A stretch of DNA of 64,000 nucleotides, from contig NZ_VUOH01000001.1 of NCBI RefSeq assembly GCF_015390235.1, positions 1 to 64,000 on the forward strand. Reading direction: 5' to 3'. Below the pieces are notes generated by a model, which made no database searches, was not told the DNA's origin, and saw only the letters and a list, made by a program, of their open reading frames with translations. Source of the DNA: Quadrisphaera sp. INWT6. Its GTDB lineage: Bacteria > Actinomycetota > Actinomycetes > Actinomycetales > Quadrisphaeraceae. The position numbers were made by a program, and so were the translations under genes. Positions within the stretch are counted from its first letter, which is position 1; every line of letters starts with the position of its first letter. Positions 8,488-16,742 of this stretch are shown piece by piece.

Positions 8488-9429
8488 ATGACGACGACAG
8501 CAGCGACGAGGACGGCGGCCTCCCGGGCCCCCGCGGGGGGTGCCTCCGAGCACCGCAGCGTCAAGACCGGGTCCGTGGCGTGGATGGCGATCCCCGCCGT
8601 CGCCTTCTTCGTGCTCTTCGGAGCGGTCCCGCTCATCGGCACGCTCGTGCTGAGCTTCACCCAGTGGGACGGCATCGGCGCCATCCAGTGGCTGGGGGGC
8701 GGCAACTGGGTCTCGATCATGACGGACCCGGTCATGTACAAGGCCCTCGGCCTCACCTTCGGCATCATGATCTTCTCGTGGCTGGTGCAGACGCCGATCT
8801 CGCTGCTGCTGGGCGTCTTCACCGCCGGCACGCAGAAGTACCGCGCGTTCCTCGCCGTCCTCTACTTCCTGCCGCTGCTCATGAGCGCGGCGGCGATCTC
8901 CATCGCCTACAAGGCGCTGCTCGACCCCAACTTCGGCCTGGCGGCGAGCCTGGGGATCCCCTTCCTGATCCAGAACTGGCTGGGTGACCCCACCCTGGTG
9001 CTGTTCGTCGTCATCTTCGTGCTGAGCTGGATGTACGTCCCCTTCCACTCACTGCTCTACCAGGGCGGCGTGCAGCAGATCCCGCGCTCCATGTACGAGG
9101 CGGCCAGCATCGACGGCGCGGGCACCGTCCGGCAGTTCTTCTCCATCACGCTGCCGCAGCTGAAGTACACGATCATCACGTCGTCGACGCTGATGGTGGT
9201 CGGGTCGATGACGGCCTTCGACCTCATCTTCGTGCTCACCGGCGGCGGGCCGGGCAACTCCACCCGGGTCCTCGCGCTGGACATGTACCTGCGCGGGTTC
9301 CGCGCCAACCAGATGGGTCCGGCCAGCGCCATCGCCGTCCTCATCGTGCTGATCGGTCTCGGCCTGGCGCTGTTCCTGCGCCGCCTGGGCGGCAAGGACG
9401 CGAACTCCAGCCAGATGGAAGGCCTCTGA
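8488..9429 (+). CDS. Sugar ABC transporter permease (MalF/UgpA type)
   Basis: 313 aa with six predicted membrane helices (first: WMAIPAVAFFVLFGAVPLIG). The cytoplasmic EAA loop appears as YEAASIDGAGTVRQFFSITLPQL (break at the turn), the ATPase contact site of CUT1 permeases. It begins nine bases after the binding-protein stop and pairs with the next gene. No ATPase gene is present in the cluster, so it presumably uses a shared MsiK-like ATPase encoded elsewhere. Confidence 0.93.
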   Translation: MTTTAATRTAASRAPAGGASEHRSVKTGSVAWMAIPAVAFFVLFGAVPLIGTLVLSFTQWDGIGAIQWLGGGNWVSIMTDPVMYKALGLTFGIMIFSWLVQTPISLLLGVFTAGTQKYRAFLAVLYFLPLLMSAAAISIAYKALLDPNFGLAASLGIPFLIQNWLGDPTLVLFVVIFVLSWMYVPFHSLLYQGGVQQIPRSMYEAASIDGAGTVRQFFSITLPQLKYTIITSSTLMVVGSMTAFDLIFVLTGGGPGNSTRVLALDMYLRGFRANQMGPASAIAVLIVLIGLGLALFLRRLGGKDANSSQMEGL

Positions 9430-9430
9430 G

Positions 9431-10396
9431 ATGACCGAGACGACCCGCACGCCGGGCGGAACGCACCCGGTGGCCACCCCCACCCCCGCCGGACCGCTGG
9501 CGACCCCGACCCTGGACGCGGGGGAGGCCGGCGGACCGCCGGCGGCGTCCCCGCTCAGCCGACGCCGCGGCCGCGGCGCCGCGCACCGCCCCAACTGGCT
9601 GGGCGGCCTCATGGGCTGGATCTGGCTCGCGGTGATCATCATCCCGATCTACTGGATCGTCATCACCAGCCTGAAGCCGAGCAGCGAGTACTTCACGACC
9701 AACCCGCTGCTGCCCTCGACCAGCCCGACGTTCTCGGCCTACCAGCTGGTCCTGGAGGCCGACTTCGTCCGCTACTTCTTCAACAGCGTCATCGTCACGC
9801 TCGGCACGGTCGTCCCCGCGGTGCTGATCTCGTTCATGGCCGCCTTCGCCATCGTGCGCGGCTCCGGCAGGTTCCTGAGGTTCTCCTCGGGCTTCCTGCT
9901 CATGGGGCTGGCGATCCCGCTCCAGGCGACGATCATCCCCGTCTACCTGATCATCATCAGGCTGAACCTCTACGACTCGCTGCTCGCGCTGATCCTGCCC
10001 AGCATCGCGTTCTCCATCCCGCTGGCGGTGCTCGTGCTGAGCAACTTCGTGCGCGACGTCCCCAACGAGCTGTTCGAGTCCATGCGCCTCGACGGCACCT
10101 CGGAGTGGGGCACCGCCTGGCGCCTCGCCTTCCCCCTGACGCGGCCCGCCGTGGTCACGGTCGCCATCTACACGGGCCTGCAGGTCTGGAACGGGTTCCT
10201 GCTGCCGCTGGTGCTCACCCAGTCCCAGGACCTGAGGGTGCTGCCGCTGGCGCTGTGGTCGTTCCAGGGCCAGTACTCGGTCAACGTCCCGGCCGTCCTC
10301 GCCGCCGTCGTCCTGTCGACGCTGCCGATCCTCGTCTTCTACGTCGTGGGCCGCCGCCAGCTCGTCTCGGGGCTGACGGCAGGCTTCAGCAAGTGA
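9431..10396 (+). CDS. Sugar ABC transporter permease (MalG/UgpE type)
   Basis: 321 aa. A proline/threonine-rich cytoplasmic N-terminus of about 50 residues precedes the first helix (WIWLAVIIIPIYWIVITSL). Six helices and an EAA loop (FESMRLDGTSEWGTAWRLAFPLTRP, shown to the turn) mark it as the second CUT1 permease. It starts one base after the partner's stop, so the two are translationally coupled. Confidence 0.93.
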   Translation: MTETTRTPGGTHPVATPTPAGPLATPTLDAGEAGGPPAASPLSRRRGRGAAHRPNWLGGLMGWIWLAVIIIPIYWIVITSLKPSSEYFTTNPLLPSTSPTFSAYQLVLEADFVRYFFNSVIVTLGTVVPAVLISFMAAFAIVRGSGRFLRFSSGFLLMGLAIPLQATIIPVYLIIIRLNLYDSLLALILPSIAFSIPLAVLVLSNFVRDVPNELFESMRLDGTSEWGTAWRLAFPLTRPAVVTVAIYTGLQVWNGFLLPLVLTQSQDLRVLPLALWSFQGQYSVNVPAVLAAVVLSTLPILVFYVVGRRQLVSGLTAGFSK

Positions 10397-10407
10397 GCGG
10401 AGAACCC

Positions 10408-11157
10408 TTGAGCACCACCCAGAGCCCCACCTCCCAGCGGCGCGCCCTCGTGGTGCGCGGCGGGTGGGACGGGCACCAGCCCGTCGAGGCCACCGAGCTG
10501 TTCCTGCCCTTCCTCGAGGAGAGCGGGTTCCACGTCCGCGTGGAGGAGTCCCCGGACGTGTACGCCGACGCCGCGTACATGGAGGGCCTCGACCTCGTGG
10601 TCCAGAGCGTGACCATGTCGGAGATCTCCCCGGAGGCGCTGAAGGGCCTGCTGGCCGCCGTCGCGGCCGGCACCGGCTTCGGCGGGTGGCACGGCGGCAT
10701 CGCCGACTCCTACCGCAACAGCTCCGACTACCTGCAGCTCGTGGGCGGGCAGTTCGCCACCCACGCCGCGCTGCACCCGCCGGCCGAGCGCAAGGGGGAG
10801 ATGGACGACAACTACGTCCCCCACCGCGTCGAGATCACCGAGGCCGGCCGCCAGCACCCGATCACCGCGGGGCTGGACGACTTCGACCTGGTCACCGAGC
10901 AGTACTGGATCCTCTCGGACGACCTCAACGACGTGCTCGCCACCACGACGACCAAGACCCGCGAGTGGGAGCCGTGGCACCGCCCGGTCACCTGCCCCGC
11001 GGTGTGGACCCGCGCGTGGGGGCAGGGCCGCGTGTTCGTGGCGACGCCCGGCCACCAGGTCGACGTGCTGCAGGACCCGAATGTCCGCACCGTGGTGGAG
11101 CGCGGCCTGCTGTGGGCCGGTCGCGCGCTGCCCGAGACCGCCGGGAGCGCCGCGTGA
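10408..11157 (+). CDS. ThuA-like domain protein
   Basis: About 249 aa with the ThuA (trehalose-utilisation) flavodoxin/glutamine-amidotransferase-like fold. Visible family motifs are GFGGWHGG, the YLQLVGGQFATH segment, and GRVFVATPGHQVDVLQDP near the end. TTG 10408 is preceded by GGAG; GTG 10393, overlapping the permease stop, is an alternative five codons earlier. ThuA proteins travel with Gfo/Idh oxidoreductases in sugar clusters and are linked to 3-keto-sugar metabolism in some bacteria; the exact reaction is not known, and nothing here proves activity. Confidence 0.82.
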   Translation: MSTTQSPTSQRRALVVRGGWDGHQPVEATELFLPFLEESGFHVRVEESPDVYADAAYMEGLDLVVQSVTMSEISPEALKGLLAAVAAGTGFGGWHGGIADSYRNSSDYLQLVGGQFATHAALHPPAERKGEMDDNYVPHRVEITEAGRQHPITAGLDDFDLVTEQYWILSDDLNDVLATTTTKTREWEPWHRPVTCPAVWTRAWGQGRVFVATPGHQVDVLQDPNVRTVVERGLLWAGRALPETAGSAA

Positions 11158-12287
11158 GCGCCCCGAGCGGACGGCTGCGCGTCGGCGTCGTCGGCGCCGG
11201 CAAGATCAGCGAGCAGTACAGCCTCAACCTGGCGCGGCTGCCCCAGCTGGCGCTGACCGCCGTCGCCGACCTCGACACCGGCCGCGCCGAGGCCCTGGCC
11301 GCCCAGCACGAGGGCGCCCGCGCCCTGCCGCTGCAGCAGCTGCTCGAGGCCGACGACGTCGACGTCGTGCTCAACCTGACCATCCCCGCGGCCCACGCCG
11401 AGGTCGCGCTGGCCGCGGTGGCCGCCGGCAAGCACGTCTACGGCGAGAAGCCCCTGACCGCCACCACCGCCGAGGGGCGGGCGGTCCTCGAGGCCGCGCG
11501 CGCCGCCGGCGTGCGCGTCGGGTCGGCGCCCGACACGGTGCTCGGCACCGGGGTGCAGACCGCCCGCGCCGCCGTCGAGGCGGGCCTCATCGGCACCCCG
11601 CACGCCGCGACCGCGACCTTCGTGGCCCCCGGGCACGAGCTCTGGCACCCGTCGCCGGAGTTCTACTACGCCCCCGGCGGCGGTCCGCTGCTCGACATGG
11701 GCCCGTACTACATGACCTCGCTGGTGCACCTGCTCGGCCCGGTCACGCGCGTGACGGGCCTGGCGTCCGCGCCGCGCTCCACGCGCACCGTGGCGAGCGG
11801 GCCGAAGGCCGGGCTGGAGTTCCCGGTCACCACGCCGTCGCACGTCACCGGGCTGCTGCAGCACCGCGACGGCGCGCTCACCACCGTGGTGATGAGCTTC
11901 GACGTGTGGGGCTCGCGCGCCCCTCGCCTGGAGGTCCACGGACCGCAGGGCTCGCTCTCGGTGCCGGACCCGAACTACTTCGAGGGCCCCGTCGAGATCT
12001 GCAGCCCCGAGGTCGCCGGGCTCGACCAGTGGGGCCGTGCGCAGTGGAAGGAGCTCGACCCGAGCGCCGGCTACCTCGGCGCGGGCCGCGGTGAGGGCCT
12101 GGCCGACCTGGCCCTCGCCCTCGGCGCCGGCACCGCCCACCGCGCCTCCGGCGACGTGGCGCTGCACGTCCTCGACGTCATGGAGTCCGTGCTGTCGTCG
12201 GCGCGCGAGGGCGGCACCCCGCTGGACGTGGCCTCGACGTGCGAGCGCCCCGAGCCCGTGGCCGGGCTCGTCGACCTGACCGCCTGA
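11154..12287 (+). CDS. Gfo/Idh/MocA family oxidoreductase
   Basis: 377 aa. N-terminal Rossmann fold with the dinucleotide loop VGVVGAGKISEQY (residues 8-20), the family EKPLTAT motif with its catalytic-region lysine near residue 97, and a C-terminal alpha/beta domain (GGGPLLDMGPYYMTSLVHLLGP, shown to the turn). The GTG start at 11154 overlaps the ThuA stop as GTGA, so the two proteins are made together. Substrate is unknown; by context a xylose- or glucoside-derived sugar oxidised with NAD(P). Confidence 0.88.
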   Translation: MSAPSGRLRVGVVGAGKISEQYSLNLARLPQLALTAVADLDTGRAEALAAQHEGARALPLQQLLEADDVDVVLNLTIPAAHAEVALAAVAAGKHVYGEKPLTATTAEGRAVLEAARAAGVRVGSAPDTVLGTGVQTARAAVEAGLIGTPHAATATFVAPGHELWHPSPEFYYAPGGGPLLDMGPYYMTSLVHLLGPVTRVTGLASAPRSTRTVASGPKAGLEFPVTTPSHVTGLLQHRDGALTTVVMSFDVWGSRAPRLEVHGPQGSLSVPDPNYFEGPVEICSPEVAGLDQWGRAQWKELDPSAGYLGAGRGEGLADLALALGAGTAHRASGDVALHVLDVMESVLSSAREGGTPLDVASTCERPEPVAGLVDLTA

Positions 12288-12300
12288 CACACCCCACCCA

Positions 12301-12417
12301 CCGTGGTCATGGGGTTCAGGAGCACCTTCCGACCGTGATCATGGGCTTCCCGAACGCTCGTCGCCCGGGAGGTCCACGATCACGGCGCGAAGGTGCTCGG
12401 GAGGTCCATGATCACGG
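12301..12417. repeat. GATC-centred palindromic element, copy C (nested double form)
   Basis: Two nested inverted repeats. The outer arms are CCGTGGTCATGG (12301) and CCATGATCACGG (ending 12417); the inner pair runs from CCGTGATCATGGGC (12333) to CACGATCACGG (ending near 12385). A matching pair AGCACCTTCCG/CGAAGGTGCT sits between. It starts 13 bases after the oxidoreductase stop and separates it from the GH3 gene, so it may end the importer transcript. Confidence 0.7.
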
Positions 12418-12440
12418 ACGGAGAGCCTGGAGCTGAGACC

Positions 12441-14882
12441 ATGAGCACCGACCTGCCCGTCCGTCCCTCCGCCCCGGGCGCGACCCCAGCCGTCGCCGAC
12501 GTCGACCCGTCCTCGCCGCTGGTTGCCGAGCGCGCCGCCCGCGTCGAGCACCTGCTGGCCGACATGGTGCTCGAGGAGAAGCTCTTCCAGCTCGTCGGCC
12601 TCTGGGAGGGCCGCGGCGGCACCGGCGAGGGCGGCGACGTCGCCCCCATGGCCGACGCGATGCAGGGAGACGCACCCGACTCCCTCGAGGGGTACGCCGC
12701 GCAGGGCCTCGGGCTCGGCCAGCTCACCCGCGTCTTCGGGACCACCCCCGTCGACCCGGTCGAGGGTGCCAAGGGCCTCGTGGCCAAGCAGCGCTGGCTG
12801 CAGGAGCACACGCGCCACGGCGTCCCCGCCCTCGTGCACGAGGAGTGCCTCACCGGCCTGGCCGCCTGGCGCGCCACCACCTTCCCCGCGCCCCTGAGCT
12901 GGGGCGCGAGCTTCGACCCGGAGCTCGTCGAGGAGGTCGGGGCGGCCATCGGCGCCTCGATGCGCTCCCTCGGCGTGCACCAGGGCCTCGCCCCCGTGCT
13001 CGACGTCGTCCGCGACGCCCGCTGGGGCCGCGTGGAGGAGTGCGTCTCCGAGGACCCCTGGCTCGTCGGCGAGGTGGCCACCGCGTACGTGCGCGGGGTC
13101 CAGTCCGCCGGCGTCGTCGCCACCCTCAAGCACTTCGTGGGGTACTCCAACAGCCGCGCGGGCCGCAACCTCGCGCCGGTCCACGCCGGTCCCCGCGAGG
13201 TCGCCGACGTGCTGCTGGTCCCGTTCGAGATGGCGCTGCTCGACGGCCGCGTCGGCTCGGTGATGAACAGCTACGCCGAGGTCGACGGCGTGCCGGTCGC
13301 CGCCGACGCCTCGCTGCTGACCGACCTGCTCCGTGACCGCTGGGGGTTCGAGGGCACCGTCGTCGCCGACTACTTCTCCGTCGCCTTCCTCCAGACCCTC
13401 CACGGCGTCGCCGCCGACGTCGCCGACGCCGGGGCGCAGGCCCTGGCCGCGGGCATCGACGTCGAGCTGCCCACCGGGGTGGCCTACCTCGCGCTCGCGC
13501 AGGCCGTCCGCGACGGCGCCCTCGACGAGGCCCTGGTCGACAGGGCGCTGCGCCGCGTGCTGGTCCAGAAGGCGGCCCTCGGGCTCCTCGACGACGGCTA
13601 CGACCCCGCCGCGACCCTCGGCCCGGCCGGCGACGGCGACGTCGACGCCGTCGACCTCGACCCGCCCGCCCACCGCGACCTGGCCCGCCGCCTGGCGGAG
13701 GAGTCGGTGGTGCTCCTCGCCAACGACGGGGCCCTGCCCCTGGCGACCGGCCCGGGCGCGACGACGGCGGCGCGGCGCGTGGCGGTCGTCGGTCCCAACG
13801 CCGACGACCCCTCGGCCCTCTTCGGCTGCTACTCCTTCGCCAACCACGTGCTCGCCCAGCACCCCGACGTCCCGCTGGGCCTGTCCGTCCCGTCGGTCCT
13901 CGACGCGCTGCGCGGCGAGCTGGACGGCGCCGAGGTCGTGCACGCCCGGGGCTGCGACGTCGACACCGCCGACACGTCCGGCTTCGGCGCTGCGCTCGAG
14001 GCGGCGGACGGCGCGGACGCCGTCGTCGTCGTGCTCGGAGACCGCGCCGGGCTCTTCGGCCGCGGGACGTCGGGGGAGGGGTGCGACGCCGAGTCGCTCG
14101 ACCTGCCCGGCGTGCAGCAGCAGCTGCTCGACGCGGTGCTCGACGCCTCCACGGGCCACGACGGCGAGCTGGTGCGCCCCGTCGTGGCGGTGCTGCTCAC
14201 CGGGCGGCCCTACGCCGTCGCCAGCGCCCTCGAGCGCTGCTCGGCCGTGGTCCAGGCGTTCTTCCCGGGCCAGGAGGGCGCGGGTGCGGTCGCGGGGGTG
14301 CTCTCGGGCCGGGTCAACCCCTCGGGCCGCCTGCCCGTGACGCTGCCGCGCTCCGTCGGGGCGCAGCCGTACTCCTACCTGCACCCGGTCCTCGGGGGGG
14401 CGTCGTCGGTGTCGAACATCGCCACGGCGCCCGTCCGGCCCTTCGGGCACGGCCTGTCGTTCACCACCTTCGAGCGCTCCGACCTGCAGGTCGCCGACGC
14501 CGAGGTGCCCACCGGCGGGTCGCTCGTCGCCTCCGTGGTGGTCACGAACACCGGCGACCGCGCCGGCGCCGACGTCGTCCAGCTCTACGGGCACGACCCG
14601 GTGGCCTCCGTGACGCGCCCGGTGACCCAGCTGCTCGCCCACGCGCGGGTGCAGCTGGAGCCGGGGGAGTCGGTGCGGGTGCTGCTCGACGTGCCCACCC
14701 GCCGCCTGGCCCTCACCGACCGCCGCGGCGTGCAGGTGGTCGAGCCCGGCACCGTCGAGCTGCGGGTCGGCCCCGACGCCGCGACCGTCGAGCTCAGCAC
14801 CGAGGTCGAGCTGGTGGGAGCGCCCCACGAGGTGACCACCGGTGACCGCCGCACGGTGAGGACGGTGCTCAGCCCCGCCTGA
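12441..14882 (+). CDS. Glycoside hydrolase family 3, probable beta-xylosidase
   Basis: 813 aa, starting at ATG 12441 with GGAG eight bases upstream; an earlier in-frame ATG at 12393 lies inside the palindromic repeat and is unlikely. Domains: (beta/alpha)8 barrel (about 60-400), alpha/beta sandwich (about 430-650), fibronectin-III-like tail. The nucleophile is Asp310 in VVADYFSVAFLQTLHG, which resembles BxlA-type beta-xylosidases more than beta-glucosidases. There is no signal peptide, so it acts in the cytoplasm on imported xylo-oligosaccharides. It follows the importer set but is separated from it by the nested palindromic repeat. Confidence 0.9.
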   Translation: MSTDLPVRPSAPGATPAVADVDPSSPLVAERAARVEHLLADMVLEEKLFQLVGLWEGRGGTGEGGDVAPMADAMQGDAPDSLEGYAAQGLGLGQLTRVFGTTPVDPVEGAKGLVAKQRWLQEHTRHGVPALVHEECLTGLAAWRATTFPAPLSWGASFDPELVEEVGAAIGASMRSLGVHQGLAPVLDVVRDARWGRVEECVSEDPWLVGEVATAYVRGVQSAGVVATLKHFVGYSNSRAGRNLAPVHAGPREVADVLLVPFEMALLDGRVGSVMNSYAEVDGVPVAADASLLTDLLRDRWGFEGTVVADYFSVAFLQTLHGVAADVADAGAQALAAGIDVELPTGVAYLALAQAVRDGALDEALVDRALRRVLVQKAALGLLDDGYDPAATLGPAGDGDVDAVDLDPPAHRDLARRLAEESVVLLANDGALPLATGPGATTAARRVAVVGPNADDPSALFGCYSFANHVLAQHPDVPLGLSVPSVLDALRGELDGAEVVHARGCDVDTADTSGFGAALEAADGADAVVVVLGDRAGLFGRGTSGEGCDAESLDLPGVQQQLLDAVLDASTGHDGELVRPVVAVLLTGRPYAVASALERCSAVVQAFFPGQEGAGAVAGVLSGRVNPSGRLPVTLPRSVGAQPYSYLHPVLGGASSVSNIATAPVRPFGHGLSFTTFERSDLQVADAEVPTGGSLVASVVVTNTGDRAGADVVQLYGHDPVASVTRPVTQLLAHARVQLEPGESVRVLLDVPTRRLALTDRRGVQVVEPGTVELRVGPDAATVELSTEVELVGAPHEVTTGDRRTVRTVLSPA

Positions 14883-14890
14883 CGCCCCAC

Positions 14891-14946
14891 CGACGCACGA
14901 GGAGCCCCGCACCACCGGGAGGTGGTGCGGGGCTCCTCGTGCGTCG
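14891..14946. terminator. Bidirectional terminator between GH3 and htrA
   Basis: A perfect 26-bp stem (14891-14916 with 14921-14946) and a GGGA loop, between two convergent genes. It has no T tract, as is common in high-GC actinobacteria. Confidence 0.85.
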
Positions 14947-14971
14947 CGGGGACCGGCCCCGCCGAGGTGGG

Positions 14972-16627
14972 TCAGCCCTGGCTGCTGCTGCTGGGAGCGG
15001 TGCCGAGCGTCGCCGTGATCTTCTGCTCCTGGCCGCCGCGGACCACGGTCAGCACCACCTGCTGGCCGGGGGCGCGGCTGCGGATCTGCGCGGTCAGCGA
15101 CTCGGCCCCGGTGACGGGGTCGCTGTCGACCGCGGTGATCGCGTCGCCCTTCTGGATCCCGGCCTGCGCCGCGGCTCCGCCGCTGGTGACGTCGGCGACG
15201 ACCGCCGCCTGGCGCGTGGTGCCGTCGACCGTGGCGGTCCCGTCCTGGCTGTCCAGCTGCACGCCGAGGAGGGCGTGCTCGGCGGAGCCGTCCTGCACCA
15301 GCTCGCTGGCCACGCGCTTGACCTCGTTGCCGGGGATGGCGAAGCCGAGGCCGATGCTGCCGGCCTGGCCGCTGCCGGTGGAGGTCGAGGCGATCGAGGA
15401 GTTGATGCCGAGCACCTGGCCCTCGGCGTTGACCAGCGGACCGCCGGAGTTGCCGGGGTTGATCGCGGCGTCCGTCTGCAGCGCGTTGGTGACGACGGTC
15501 TCGGGCTCGGTCTGCTGGCCGCGGTTGAAGCCGAAGGGGTCGGCCTGGGACTGCTCCGACTCGCTCGACTGCGTGGTGACCGGGCGGTCGGTGGCGGAGA
15601 TGATGCCGGTGGTGACCGTGTCCGACAGCCCCAGCGGGTTGCCGATGGCCATGACGTTCTCGCCGACCTTGACGCCGTCGGAGTCCCCGAAGGTCGCCGG
15701 CGTCAGGTCGTTCGGGGCGTCCTTGATCTGGATGACCGCGAGGTCGGTGGCCGGGTCGGTGCCGGTGATCTCGCCCTGGTAGACGCGCCCGTCGCTCAGG
15801 ATGATGCGGATCTGGGCGTTCGAGCCGGTGGCCGCGGTGGCGACGTGGTTGTTGGTCACCACGTGGCCCTCGGTGTCGAAGATGACGCCGGTGCCCTCGC
15901 CGCCGGTCTGCCCGTCGGAGACCTGGATGGTCACGACCGACGGCTCCACCCGCTGGGCCACGGTGCCCCAGTCGACGGGGGTGCCGACCGGCACCGAGCC
16001 CGTCGAGCCGGAGGCGCTCGACCCGCCCGAGCCACCGGACCCACCGCTGGTGGTGGCGGCCAGCGCGGGCGCCGTCTGGTCCATGCCGCGGGCGGCCGCG
16101 AAGGCGGTCCCGCCGGCCAGGAGCGCGGCGATCGCCGCGACGGCGACCACGCCGCCCCACCCCGGGCCCTTGCGGTGCTTGCGACCGCCCGGCGTCGAGC
16201 CGGTGCCGTCCCCACCGCCGTCGGGACCGGTCGGCGTGCCGTACCAGGGCGTCTCGCCCGGGCGGTCGGCGGTCGCGGTGCCTCCTCCGTAGGGGGTGCC
16301 CGCGTAGGGGGCGGTGCCGCCGTAGGGGGTCCCGGCGTACGCCGAGTGCTGGGCGGGCTGCCCGTGCTGGCCGCCCTGTCCCTGCTGGCCGCCCGCGTAC
16401 GGGCCGACCGGCACCTGGGGGGCCGTCTGCTGGGCGCCCGGCTGCTGGGCCGTCTGCTGACCGGTCGGCGCGGCGCGGTACGGGTCGTGCGAGCCGTGAG
16501 CGTCGCGGTGCTGCTGACCAGCGGCTCCGCTGCCGACCCAGCCCTCGCCCGGCGGGGCCCAGGACGGCGTGCGGCCGTTGGGGGTGGAGCCGTTCGAGCT
16601 GCCGGTGGACTGGGTGTCGTTGCTCAT
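14972..16627 (-). CDS. HtrA/DegP-like serine protease with PDZ domain, membrane anchored
   Basis: 551 aa from ATG 16627 (GGAGAG upstream). Residues 1-150 are a disordered Gln/Gly/Pro/Tyr-rich cytoplasmic region with a near repeat of YAGTPYGG; one membrane helix spans about 158-180; a Gly/Ser linker follows; then a trypsin-like domain with catalytic His261 (TNNHVAT), Asp295 (ATDLAVIQ) and Ser394 (INPGNSGGPL); last a PDZ domain (about 445-540). It should face outward and degrade misfolded envelope proteins. Family members often answer to envelope-stress sigma factors; I see no such promoter. Confidence 0.93.
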   Translation of the reverse strand: MSNDTQSTGSSNGSTPNGRTPSWAPPGEGWVGSGAAGQQHRDAHGSHDPYRAAPTGQQTAQQPGAQQTAPQVPVGPYAGGQQGQGGQHGQPAQHSAYAGTPYGGTAPYAGTPYGGGTATADRPGETPWYGTPTGPDGGGDGTGSTPGGRKHRKGPGWGGVVAVAAIAALLAGGTAFAAARGMDQTAPALAATTSGGSGGSGGSSASGSTGSVPVGTPVDWGTVAQRVEPSVVTIQVSDGQTGGEGTGVIFDTEGHVVTNNHVATAATGSNAQIRIILSDGRVYQGEITGTDPATDLAVIQIKDAPNDLTPATFGDSDGVKVGENVMAIGNPLGLSDTVTTGIISATDRPVTTQSSESEQSQADPFGFNRGQQTEPETVVTNALQTDAAINPGNSGGPLVNAEGQVLGINSSIASTSTGSGQAGSIGLGFAIPGNEVKRVASELVQDGSAEHALLGVQLDSQDGTATVDGTTRQAAVVADVTSGGAAAQAGIQKGDAITAVDSDPVTGAESLTAQIRSRAPGQQVVLTVVRGGQEQKITATLGTAPSSSSQG

Positions 16628-16742
16628 CGTCGTCTCTCCGTCAGGAGTGGGGTGTGGCTTCAGGTAGGAGACAACAGGACGGCACTGCACGCACCGTGGA
16701 CGTCCCCTGGGAGCCTGCTGGGAGGCCCGTCGTGCGGAGCGG

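Noticed and set aside
12339..16160. A 1,273-codon open frame on the minus strand
   Set aside because: It crosses the GH3 gene and htrA in shadow frames; its product is Arg/Gly/Val-rich with no domain, as expected for antisense frames in very GC-rich DNA.
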